From Isoetes taiwanensis (lineage: Eukaryota > Streptophyta > Lycopodiopsida > Isoetales > Isoetaceae): a DNA stretch of 64,000 nucleotides. This document shows positions 1-10,259 of the stretch, piece after piece (the stretch's first letter is position 1; every line of letters starts with the position of its first letter). The stretch is taken from contig JAJEKV010000018.1 of assembly GCA_021234155.1 (NCBI GenBank), positions 20,569,252-20,633,251 on the forward strand, read 5' to 3'. Both the position numbers and the translations under genes were made by a program. The notes under the pieces were generated by a model. The model was not told the origin of the DNA, did no database searches, and worked only from the letters and a program-made list of their open reading frames with translations.

Positions 1-2560
1 CTGCTGGGCTTTCCAAATCTAAAACATGCCGCAAGAAAACCGCAAGCCTGGCTATGGCTATGGCCGAACATGCAACTGAAGGTATGGCTTCCGGCAAAGG
101 CCTGGCCGCCTCCACAAGCCACAAGCCGCCTTCCCTCACGAGAATACTGTAGGGCCCGCGAAACCCCCATCCCTGAACCTTCTGGAACTAAAAAAAAATA
201 CAGAAAGAAAGAATAATGCTCCTATTTAGAATCCACCATGCCAGCATCAAAAAAGCTACGTATTTTCATACGAATACAATACTAAATCTTAGACAATCTT
301 ATGTAATAAATGTACGCTTTGTGATTTCGACCACATCATTGGATCTTATAGGCCGATTGGTCTCCATGGATGATAGAAACTATTTAATTAAAATGCAATC
401 CATTTCAATTCAATTCTAATCTACATTTTTAGCAAACTTCTAGAAAGTGTGAAGAATAAAGGCAAATTCAACTCAAAATCAATCTTCCACCATCGATCTA
501 CACAAAGAGAATTGATTTCTAATATTCATTTTTTGGCCTAACAAAAATCTAACTTAGTTCACAAGCCTACTATCCATCGACCTGCACACAAAAGGTTATT
601 GATTTCTAGTATTCAATTGGTGCATAAAAATAATCAAATTAGTTCACAAACCCACTGATCCAAAATTTAACTGAGTTCTAATTTGGGCTTATACAAAATT
701 CGATTCATCCAAAATCCAACTTAATTTATAACCTCAAGGGTGTTTCATGAATTAGGGCACATCATCATAAGGGCATTTGAACAATTTCTAAAAATACAAA
801 ATTCTTTGCACTTTCACCAAAGCTATTCAATGAATTTTCAGAGACTCAGGTGTATTGTGGGAAATGCAGCTAAACATAAGGCCATTTCCCAATGTTATAA
901 AAATTCATGTTGATGAAACATTCCCATCCAACTATTTAAAAATGCAGCCTTAGGACATACAAATTAAAGGCTGCTATGGATTTTCATGGATATGATTATC
1001 TCATAGGAGTAGTCTTCGATTGGATTGATTTATTTATCATTCAAAAAGACAGAAATGGCTATGGACCTTAATACAACATAATAATATGCACATTTCTATC
1101 TGATTTAAAAACCCTGCTCCAAAGGGTTTGCAAAGGATGTCACTATCCCTTGATAGTGACAAAGAAAATTATGGAACAACTAGATGGATAATACAGGAAG
1201 GCTTGTGTACACTACATATACGTATGATCAAGGGTCTCATATCTATCTCATTATAAAGTAAATAAGAACTACATGAAAAGGGTGATATTTAAGATGTCGA
1301 GTACCCACTTTCCAGAGACACTAAGGGTTGGGATAATCTTGAAGGTTAAAGGCCCATCAAGATGGTCTATTGGTTAGAATTATGGAGTACGTTCACCAAG
1401 ACAAGTACTACAAGTGAGTTCTCATCATCTTGCACATTGAGTACTACATGTAGGTCTTTTGCACTTTACATTAACTTCTTCCTCAAGTATTTGATATATA
1501 GCATGAGAATATAGTTGGGGCCCAAGGAACTAACTTGATGTTGCTATTAAGAAGGGCATAGAGCACGAGAGGTTGAGATTCAAGGGATTATCTAAACCAG
1601 AAGGAATTATACTGAAAGAAGTTTCCTATCGAGACTTATTCAGTTTATTTTCCAATTTTTATTCAAATCCTATTGGGAATAGAGTTAACAAATGCGATAT
1701 CTATAGTGTGGCCAAATCCATATTCCATGAATGATAATAGAATAGAATAGATAGAAATTGAATGCTAGTACCTCATTCTACCATTGCCTAGAGCACATTC
1801 ATGTCTCTACAAAACTCTCGCACGTACCTTTCATGTATTACAACGACTACATATTGAGACATTTCATTAAATGGTTACTCCAATTCACTTAAATTGTAAA
1901 AATGTAATGTAAAGAATTTGCCATCTACTATAAATCCCATTAATTAATATCTCTTTTTCATTAATCAAAGCTCACTCATATACCCCATATACTTAAGATG
2001 AGGTTGTCAAATAGCCATAAACTTCGAATTGTGTAATTTGAGTTGGGTCATTGCATTGGACTTCAATTCCGACCAGGGGATTTGAGTATTAAGTTCATTA
2101 GTCTTTTGAAGTACATTGAACTATATTAGCTTGAAGGTGGTGATTTGGTTGTGTTGTGCGTAAAAAGTATCCTCTTAGATAATTCTAGTCCATTTGATAT
2201 GTTGTATAGAGTCAAGAGAACTTCCTGATTACGCTGGCAAATGCTTTTTTCAAAATTTTGGTTGAAAGAAAAAGTTTTTAAAAAATGTTATTTGTTTTTT
2301 TATGGACCATTGGTTTTAAGGATCTTATTATCGTAAGGGCTAGTGAAATATCTAGCGGTCGCAAAGATATTAGCCTACAATAAAAGAAGATGGACCATTT
2401 GAATATAAAAGAGGAACCTTTATATAAAGGTAGATGTTGAAGTTAACAAAAGGAAAGCCTTTATATCCACAAACATTTTTTGCTACATTCTACATTTGTT
2501 TGCTACAGTTCGTGGTCCATGCCTTCCTCATGCATTTTAGGTGGTTGTTTATAGCAGTCT
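1..2560. other. AT-rich stretch without a recognised gene
   Basis: No open frame in this stretch resembles a known protein. The only longish frame (216-419, plus) has no recognisable motif and low-complexity codon use. Apart from the tRNA-like relic at 1359-1431 I see nothing functional. The sequence is probably old intergenic DNA or decayed transposon. Confidence 0.6.
1359..1431 (+). pseudogene. tRNA-Glu(TTC)-like relic
   Basis: A 73-nt stretch has the size and 5' half of a tRNA-Glu: a D-arm of the form GGTCTATTGGTTAGAAT and an anticodon-loop-like GTTCACC that would place anticodon TTC. The ends AAGATG and CATCTT can pair as an acceptor stem. The T-arm box (GGTTCRANNCC) is not preserved, so it should not be an active Pol III gene. 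It could be a chance resemblance or a SINE head. Confidence 0.3.
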
Positions 2561-2582
2561 CATAAATATGGCGCCGAACCTT

Positions 2583-2630
2583 CACCTTGACCTTGAGCCA
2601 TACTCGCATGACCTTGACCTTGACCTTGAG
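2583..2630. repeat. Short CTTGAC hexamer repeat
   Basis: Two runs of a CTTGAC/CCTTGA hexamer are separated by about 20 bases. On the minus strand they read as Lys-Val repeats inside a non-conserved frame, so this is simple-sequence DNA and not a protein feature. Confidence 0.6.
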
Positions 2631-3025
2631 ACTAACTCTCCCACTAACTCTATGGAGATTTATGTCTATCTGCATACTCCTCTGACATGCCCTTGCTGCT
2701 ATCTCCCCACTTCCTCCATAAGCTGTTGCATATCTGCTTGAAGTTGTTGAGAGACTTCCACCTTGGACTGCCACGTATCTAGGGTCGAGCATTGATAGCC
2801 ATAATTAATCATGAAGGGAGACATCTTCGACGATTCTTGCTTCACACTATTGTACGCAAACTCGACTAGATGGATGTAATTGACCCATTTATATTGCTTG
2901 TTTCAAACATAGTTTCTCAACATGTCCTTCAAGGTTCTGTTGGTGCACTCCGCTTGCCCATCTATCTGCAGATAATAAGCCAAACTCATCCACAACTTGG
3001 TGCAGATCGTGTTGAAGAAGTCTTG

Positions 3026-3319
3026 TCAAAAGGCACTGATGAACTTTGGATCTCTATCGGAGACGATCGCCCTGAGGATTCCATGCAATATGGAAATCTC
3101 TTTGGTAAACAATAAGGTTGTATCCAAGGCTATGTTTGTGGTATGGCATGGCAAGAAATATGCCAGCTTAGATAATTTATCTACCACAACCATCAAGGCA
3201 TCAAAGCCCCTTGCTGTCCTTGGAAGGCCAATTATGAAATCCATACTGACAATTTCCCACTTGACGTCTGGCACTGCCAGAGGTTCCAAAACTTTCGGGG
3301 TTCGAAGTTGTTCCGCCAT
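3026..3319 (-). pseudogene. Gypsy integrase core fragment
   Basis: The frame contains the start of an rve-type catalytic core: the first Asp in a VSMDFI context, a GFDALMVVVDKLSK block, and the second Asp in VSDRDPKF. The continuation to about 2880 is in another frame, where a DGQAEC motif carries the catalytic Glu and matches the usual integrase helix. A frameshift near 3020 therefore breaks the domain between the second and third acidic residues. Confidence 0.85.
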
Positions 3320-3715
3320 AGCTAGTTATCTGCTTCTTCATGCCAGTCAGAAGTATCTACTTTTAATATTGAAGTAGGTCTTCATAAATCATGCATGGCC
3401 GACAATAGGTCTATTATATGTGTCATATAAGATTAGCTTCCTTATTCCGGATGCTTCAGGTATGCATAACTTGTTCTTGTAGTATAAGAGATTGCCTTCT
3501 TCTTTAACATGTTTGAAGGTCTTCTTTCCTTATCCATCTTTGCGCTTTTATAAAGACTAGCCCAACACATGTTTGAATGCCATGCTAGAGGGAATGGCTT
3601 CCTCTATCTTCTTGCCGAATTCGCTTGACAAAGTGGAGATGGCATTGCAATGCACTTGAGTCTCTAGTGGCCGTCGAGAGAGCGCATCCACAACCACATT
3701 CAATTTGCCTGGCGT

Positions 3716-4231
3716 CTATACTATCTCAAAATCATATTCCTCAAGGAATTCCATCCAATGCCTCTGCCTCAAATTGAGGAGTGATTGCGCGAAAATATAT
3801 TGGAGGCTTTGGTGTTCATTATCTATTTGAAATTTCCTACTAAGCAAATAATGCCTCCAAATACGAAGACCTCTTACAACTGCTAGAAACTCTTGGTTAT
3901 GTGTTGGGTAGCGTTGTTTGGCGTCGTTTATCTTCTTGAAGTCGCAGGCCATTACTCTTCCCTCTTGCAAGAGGGCTCCCCCTGTTACTATGATGCTTGC
4001 GTCGATCACTACCAACTTGTCCTTCTTTGGGTCCGGTAGCGTCAGCACTGATGCTGTTGTCAAGGCCTCCTTAAGCTTGTCAAAGGAATCTGAAAGTTCT
4101 GAATCCAATGTTCGATCCAATCTTTGACTTTCAGATGCGAGGTCCGAAAGAGGTGTTGCCCACTTAGCAAAGTCCATCAAAAACTTTCTATAATACCCTG
4201 CAAGGCCGAGGAAGCTTCTTACTTTTGCCAC
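3716..4231 (-). pseudogene. Gypsy RT C-terminus and RNase H fragment
   Basis: 171 codons start with VRSFLGLAGYYRKF, the conserved region just after the gypsy RT catalytic core. They continue into RNase H: VVIDAS (first acidic site), a KQRYPTHNQEFLAVV block with the second acidic residue, and an IDNEHQSLQYI block where the usual Thr-Asp is Ile-Asp. RT sequence continues upstream to about 4320. The first Met is internal and does not mark a start. Confidence 0.85.
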
Positions 4232-4339
4232 ATTCTTCGGTGCTAGTCAGTTGATTATCACTTCAATCTTGGATGGGTCGATGGTGATGCCTTTGGCCAA
4301 CACTACATGGCCTAAGTATGATGGCATTCATATCAATAA

Positions 4340-4604
4340 TGTTATATAAAGTTGTGTAAATAGTTGTTATTGTAGAGGTCATATCGGGACCTGCTATAAA
4401 CAACTGAAGTGATAAAACAATTAAAAAGGCTGTATTTTTTTGACGTTTTGAACAGGCCGGAAGTGAACAGCAAAACCAGATTTTGTGTTGCCGACAAGAG
4501 GAGATCCAATATTTGCTATCGTTTCGTTCATCTTTGTTGCCGATTTGCCTATCCAACTGATTACTGTTTGTATCTAAGCTATAATTCAGTGATAATTCTC
4601 AACA
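4340..4604 (+). repeat. Copia 5' LTR
   Basis: The approximately 265-bp segment begins TGTTATATAAAG and ends in CA one base before the primer-binding site, as copia LTRs do. No second copy is present. The start is placed at the first TG after recognisable gypsy sequence. Confidence 0.65.
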
Positions 4605-7140
4605 GTGGTACCAGAGCCTTATCCTCTTATCAATATGGCCAGCAGACTTGGAGCCAGCTTGCTAAATTCTATGAATGTGTACAGAGGTGGACCTGGTTTT
4701 CAGGCTTGGAAGAAAAAATTTGAGTACATTCTTAAGACAGAAGGCTTGTGGAATCTAATTGCAGATACACCTTCTAGTTCTGGAAGTGTATTAACTCATG
4801 ATGGAGAAAGCTCAGGAGCAGCAGGAAATGCAGGAACTAATGCCGTGCCTGATGAAGCCAAGGTGTTGCAATCTCAAGCTATTATTACAAGTAGGGTTGG
4901 CCCTTCAATTCTATTGAAGATCAGAGGTAAGAGTCCAAAAGAAATGTGGGCTTATTTACTGAAGCAGTTTCAAGCTAAGACTTCTTCACAATTAAATGTT
5001 TTGGATAAAGAGTTGAGCTGCATGACAAAGATAAAGTGACGGAGTTTTTTCAAACTTTTGATAGTCTAGTAGCAGACATGGAAGGTGCGGAACTGTTCTT
5101 ACAGATGAATTCCAAGTCTTGACAATCTCTAGAGCTGTCGAAGATGAGTTTGAGAATTTAGCAATCTTGATAAGAAACATTGCTACAACAAGAGAAAAGG
5201 CAGAAGAAATGATAAGAACACACTTTGAGCAGAAAACCTTGTTTCAGAAAGAGGAAGAAAAGCAAGAGATCTTGTATTCCAGCAGGTACAAGTCTCGAGG
5301 TGGAAGCAGTTCCAGGGGGAGAGAAGGACAAATTAGTCCATGCTTCAATTGTGATTTGTATGGTCATTTGAAGGTGGATTGTCCTAAACTTAATTAAATG
5401 CTACAATTGCGGAGGAAAGGGACATGTGTCTGCAACATGTTCTAGTCCCAGTAGACCAGGATCTAGGGGAAGAGGAAGATCTGTCCAGCGTGGTGGAAGG
5501 TCCCCATTTCGTGGAAGAGGAGGAAGGAAGAATCCGGTTGTGAGTATTGCTCAGGAAACTGTAGAGGAAGAGCAAGATGCTGAGGTATGTAATGTTGTTA
5601 TTTGTTCAGTTGAGAAAAACCATATTCCTGACAGACTTGGTGATGATTTTCTCATCATAGATAGTGGAGCTGAAAGATGTATAACATCTTCAGCCAAATT
5701 GCTCAAGCAATGTACAGGACGAGCTTCAGGACATATCTAGCTTGGTGATGGTGGTTTGCAGAGTGTAGAAGATACTGGTGTCTTAGAGATTTTTGACTTG
5801 GAAGGCAGAAAAGTTGATCTTAAAAATGTCTTATGTGTACTTGGGCTTGTAAGAAATTTAATTTTTGTTGCCCAACTTGTGGATCTGTTGTTTGATAAGC
5901 TTGACTGTAAAGTCTTTCTAGATAATAAAATAAAGTTTGTGGGAAAAAGAGTTGGAAACTTGTTTGGTTTCAATTCTATCATAGCAGGAATAAACATGGC
6001 CACAGTGACTTCGATGAAATTGTGGCATGAAAGACTTGGCCACACTCATATCAACAATGTGAATTATATGGTTAAGCATAATTTAATTGTTGCAGGGAAC
6101 ACCCAGAGAATTTTCTATGTGCTGGTTGTATGCTTGGAAAGCAGTGCAGGCTTCCGTTTTATAAGCGTTCAAAACGGGCTAAGAAGATTTTAGATCTTGT
6201 GCACACAGATTTATGTGGTCCAATAAATGTAGCAAGCCTGAGCGGCAAGAGGTATTTTATAACATTTATTGATGACTATAGCAGAAGAGCAAAATATTGT
6301 TTTCTAAAAACAAAGGATCAAGCATTTGATGCCTTCAGGTATTTTGCCGCAGAAGTGGAGAATGAGACTGGAAAGAAAATAAAATGTGTACGTTCTGGCA
6401 GGGGAGGTGAGTACCTTCCTGGAAGATTCAAAAATACTGCCTAGATCGTGGAATTAGAAGACAGCTTACAGTTAGTCATACGCCTCAGCAGAATGGGGTC
6501 GCAGAAAGAAAGAATAGAACAATTCTCAATGCAGTTAGGGCAATGCTAAAGCACACTGGACTGCCAAACTTTCTTTGGGAAGAAGCTGCCAAGACAGCCA
6601 TATTAATACAGAACATTATTCCCTCTTCTAGTTTTAAAGGAAAAATACCAAAGTCCTTGTGGTCAGACAAAAATATAGACTATAGTAAGCTAAGGGCCTT
6701 TGGCTGCCTAGCCTATGCATATATTCCAAAGGAAAGCATGAAAAAGCTGGATGATCGAGCTTGGATAACCTATATGCTTGGTTATGATGACAATTCAAAG
6801 GCATACAAGTTATACGATCCAGAAAAAAGAAAGGTAATCATAAACAGAGACGTTATCTTTGATGAAACAGTTTTCTATAAGGTCAGATGTTATTTAAACC
6901 TGATATGGACGTAGAGAAGAAGGAGGAGAAGGATACAAAACAACCAATTATGGATATTCTAGATGATGATGATGTGCTTGATGATACTAATAAATCTGCT
7001 ACAATGTCAAATGTTAGGATGAAGAAGCTGTAGATGCCCCTATTAGAGCTACAAGATAGAAACGGACACAAGCTCAAATATTGCAGGATGAGTTGAAGGT
7101 AAGTCTTGAAGCTCATGATAGGGATGCACAAGGTAGAAGT
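4605..7140 (+). pseudogene. Copia gag-pol polyprotein (gag, protease, integrase), broken
   Basis: Gag of the UBN2 type lies at 4635-5397. Two CCHC zinc knuckles follow, at 5341-5390 (CFNCDLYGHLKVDC) and 5399-5440 (CYNCGGKGHVSATC). The protease Asp-Ser-Gly-Ala motif is near 5660. The GAG-pre-integrase His/Cys motif is at 6020-6145. The integrase core follows with HTDLCGP, IDDYSR and PQQNGVAERKN. The pieces fall in all three frames and are separated by stops near 5039, 5397 and 5740 and by several shifts. The second catalytic Asp of the integrase is replaced by Gly (codon 6397-6399). An acidic linker follows at 6900-7140, then the element ends before RT. Confidence 0.85.
4606..4617 (+). other. 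Primer-binding site (initiator tRNA-Met type)
   Basis: TGGTACCAGAGC differs by one base from TGGTATCAGAGC, the usual copia site complementary to the 3' end of initiator tRNA-Met. It sits directly downstream of the LTR. Confidence 0.85.
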
Positions 7141-7217
7141 TTAAGATTATAAGAAAATGTTGAAACTGACATTGTAGAAACATTGATAGCCATGGACACT
7201 AATGTTCCAAATTCTCT

Positions 7218-8640
7218 CTACTCAAACAAGCTTAAGACAACATGTTGCTGCCAATACCTCTTCAAATGCACGATGTTAATGGGATTTGGTAACTCTTTAT
7301 CTTCAGTAACAAATCTCAGCCAATAGGAATCTCTACATGCTGATCCAATCACTTCAAAAGGGCCTCCCCATAAACCCTCAAACTTGGCAGCTACATCCTC
7401 CCTTGCTTTGTTCCACTTAAGCACCAATTTTCCAGTTTTGAGAGTACCTTGAAGCTTGTGAGCATCTTGAAAGCTGCTATGTCTTTAGCTTTCTTGATAA
7501 GAATTGCATTTTCAGCCTCAAACCTATGCTCTTCTAGCTGCAATAATCTCACACACCTTTCTTTTAGTGCATCCTTCATTTCCAAATTAATTTGGCATGC
7601 CAATCTAAGAGAGGGTAATTCAAGCGCAATGGGAACAATAGACTCAATACATTACACAAGGCTAAAGGGTGTGTGCTTGGTAGATGCCTTGATGATGGTC
7701 CTATATGCCCATAAGGCATCATGCAACTTGATATGCCAATCTCTTTTTGAGACACGAATGGTTTTCCTAAGAATTGACTTGAGAACTTTGTTGGTGGACT
7801 TAGCTTGGCAATTACCTTGAGGATAGAAGGCTGAGCTCTTGGTGTGTTTGACTTTGAGGTAAGATAGCAATGTGGCTATGGTTTTGTTCATAAATTGGGA
7901 TTCCCTATCATATATAAGCTTGAATGGGATTCCAAATCTAGCACAAATATTTTCATGGAGAAACCGTGCAGTAGTAAAAGCATTAGCTTCCCTAAGTGGG
8001 GCTGCCTCAGCCCATTTTGTGAAATAATCAGTAGTTACAAGAATGAATTAATGTTGAGCTGATGAAGGAGGATCTATAGGACCTATAAAATCAAGTCCCC
8101 ACACTTGAAATGGGCCTGGAGAAGTTATGGTAGTGAGAGGAGCTGGCTGCACCACTCTTTTGCCAAAGATTTGACATTTATGACGACACTTTATTACACC
8201 ATAGCAATCTTTAAAGAGAGTAGGCCAGAAATACCCTGATCTCAAAATCTTCTTGGCTGTTGTATCAGCAGCAAAATGGCCTCCACAAACACCTTCATGG
8301 CATGCTTCAATAATCTTCTTGGCTTCCTTAAGATCCACACACCTTAGCAGCACTCCTTCCTTGTCAACCTTGCACAAAACTTCTCCTATCAGCCTGAATT
8401 TTTTGCACTTTTCTTTGAATCTTCTTTCTTGGCTGTTGGTCATATCTTTAGGCACCTCATTATACTCCAAGTACCTTCTAATATCATGTTGCCAATCCAT
8501 TTCCTTTTCATGCAAAGCAATACGGTTAATAGACAAAGTACAATCATTTTCATCCAATCCCTCTTGATCTTCATATTCAAATAAAGCATCGGGAAGATAG
8601 AAACTTGGACTATTAACAAGATTGGCTACTCTCACACTAA
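7218..8640 (-). pseudogene. Ty3/gypsy integrase fragment 2
   Basis: Read on the minus strand, 8635-8048 carries the His2Cys2 integrase zinc-binding region (HEGVCGGHF to the CRHKCQ block) and the first catalytic Asp (WGLDFIGP). A second Asp lies in YDRESQF near 7900. 7891-7652 carries the last part of the core, where the catalytic Glu is Lys (QAKS, codon 7799-7801). 7603-7218 carries the C-terminal region, ending in the usual IVHLKRYW motif. Frames change at least twice. The style resembles the gypsy element at 37.9-40 kb, but I cannot show they are one family. Confidence 0.85.
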
Positions 8641-9129
8641 TATCCTAGGTTTGAACTTTGCAAGTCCACCTACATAGTTTAGCTTTTGGCTGATTTTTTG
8701 CAAAGAGAACAGACATGAGGTTCTACTTCATGAACACTTGTATGTGGCTACTTTGCAAGAGATTTATCATGAACATAAGGGCTACTGCACTCTTCTCCAG
8801 CCTTGAGTACCTAAGCTCAGTTTCAGACCACATTTTGCTTGCAAAGGAGACAATTCTATCATTTGCAGCAATGCCAAACCTATGGCCTTTTTGGTAACAC
8901 TAATGTAGGAACCATCATTCAATTAAATTGGGATTATGTCTATTCCAAAATCGCGCCGTATAAGCCTTTTATTGACCATTATATTGATGAAACCACACTT
9001 TTGCACTGAGTTCATTTTTAGGCTAGGAAGATGCATTTTGTCTTGAAATTGAAAGGCGTTCAAATATTCGATGCAAATCACCCATATTATGACAGAATGT
9101 TGGCAATATAAAAAGTAGGAAATTGCTTA
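8641..9129. other. No gene recognised
   Basis: The first bases continue the decayed gypsy sequence. After that I see only AT-rich sequence without conserved frames. Confidence 0.5.
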
Positions 9130-9408
9130 TTATTTCGTACCATCAGGGACGACAACGAAATCTATAGATTGGAATTTTAGTGCTTTACGAATAAATAACG
9201 GCAAGCAAGTTGCTACAAAACAGAGATTTTCGTGGTTCAAATCATGCTCTGGATTCCATAGAAGATGGATTACAACATCAAAGGGATCAGGATAGAAGCG
9301 GACGGGATTCATAGCAACGACAGTCGGCCAGTCCTCAAGTTCTATTTCTAGCTCGCGGCACCTGCAGAGGTCCTCATGGTTCATCTTGCAGGTAATAGAA
9401 TGTGCCAT
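9130..9408 (-). CDS. Probable coding exon, unknown product
   Basis: A 92-codon frame has balanced amino-acid use (an ELEIELEDWPTVV block and an RFYPDPFDVVIHLLW block) and ends in a stop at 9130. It lies 260 bases downstream of the FCP1-like exon on the same strand and could be the last exon of that gene or a separate gene. I do not recognise the fold. The first Met may be internal, because an acceptor-like CTGCAG lies near the start. Confidence 0.4.
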   Translation of the reverse strand: MAHSITCKMNHEDLCRCRELEIELEDWPTVVAMNPVRFYPDPFDVVIHLLWNPEHDLNHENLCFVATCLPLFIRKALKFQSIDFVVVPDGTK

Positions 9409-9670
9409 AATAACAAGAAGCAGGCGGAGGCCGAAGCCGATGGTTTGGCAATTTCATGCATATCTATTTATACACACCTAAATTATTGACGGTATATACA
9501 TACAAATTATTGCAAGTATAGCAAACCATACACATAATATAATAATACAATACGTACACAGAACCAATAATGCTGCTACAAGAATACAATATATATTTAA
9601 AAGCTTTGGTGTAAAGTATATTTCATATTCAAAACTTTTATGGAAAGTGTATTTCCGGTATACATTTATA

Positions 9671-9931
9671 TCAAAAGAGTTCCCTTTCTAGAACGATTTT
9701 CTCAAGGTCCCTGTCAATTTCCCCTGTCCGATCAAGTAGCGGGTATAGTGTCTGTATCTCTTCGACCGTTTTCCCTGAAGCTATTTCTCTGACAAAACGA
9801 AGCAGGAAGTCATCTTGGCCAAACATATCAGGATGATAGGATGGTGGATTTAATGACTGTGACTGATTGAAGCAACACTTTAGGGCGTCATCATCTAATA
9901 TTATAAGGTTTTGGTGTATGTCGTCAATCAA
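9671..9931 (-). CDS. Exon with the second half of an FCP1/NIF-like domain
   Basis: Near its start the frame has LIILDDDALKCCFN, which fits the third motif (Asp-Asp) of FCP1/NIF-type HAD phosphatases. A PPSYHPDMF segment and DDFLLRFVREI follow, as in the domain's C-terminal end. It would complete the N-terminal half at 13131-13532 if the 3.2 kb between them is an intron. The frame ends in a stop at 9671. The HAD fold would act on phosphoprotein or a similar substrate, but the substrate is unknown. Confidence 0.45.
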   Translation of the reverse strand: MIDDIHQNLIILDDDALKCCFNQSQSLNPPSYHPDMFGQDDFLLRFVREIASGKTVEEIQTLYPLLDRTGEIDRDLEKIVLERELF

Positions 9932-10066
9932 ACCCTAAAACTTTCAACGGCGCAGATTTCACTTTGGATGGTCCTTGATGCGTGAATTTTGATAGGGTTG
10001 CCATACAAGAATCTATTAAGGGACTCTTTCCCTCCCAGAGCTAAACGACTTTGTTTTTTATAGAAT

Positions 10067-10258
10067 CTATGTTCTAATACATTGGCGGATGAGCTTCTTT
10101 GGAAGCATAAGGATGGCCCATATTTGTGTTGTTACCATCCCATCGGTGCCTACTTTCGGATTTGAAGCCATTGCCCAAGGATGATGGCGAAAAAATGCCA
10201 CTTCACGACCATCTTTGGAGGTGAGTTCTTCATAGGTGCATCGCGATCTTTTACGCAT
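10067..10258 (-). CDS. Possible small exon, unknown
   Basis: 63 codons beginning MRKRSRCTYEEL have a varied composition. They lie between the two FCP1-like exons on the same strand. There is no recognised motif, and it may be intron sequence that happens to be open. Confidence 0.2.
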   Translation of the reverse strand: MRKRSRCTYEELTSKDGREVAFFRHHPWAMASNPKVGTDGMVTTQIWAILMLPKKLIRQCIRT

Positions 10259-10259
10259 C

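Larger units (their letters stand above)
2880..4330 (-). mobile_element. Ty3/gypsy retrotransposon fragment 1 (RT end, RNase H, integrase)
   Basis: Minus-strand pieces occur in Ty3/gypsy order: the end of reverse transcriptase and RNase H (4320 down to 3716), a degraded spacer, then integrase (3319 down to about 2880). The upstream RT is cut off where a copia LTR begins at 4340, so the copia element inserted into this one. No LTRs are visible. Frameshifts and stops mark it as dead. Confidence 0.85.
4340..7200 (+). mobile_element. Ty1/copia retrotransposon, 3'-truncated
   Basis: The element has a 5' LTR, a primer-binding site, gag, protease and integrase in copia order. The reverse transcriptase, RNase H and 3' LTR are missing, and sequence identity is lost near 7200, where minus-strand gypsy sequence begins. 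It lies in the RT of gypsy fragment 1. The missing 3' half explains why that gypsy sequence does not resume on the other side. Confidence 0.85.

Noticed and set aside
2490-2792. 100-codon minus frame with Lys-Val repeats
   Set aside because: It is created by the CTTGAC hexamer repeat and has no conserved part.
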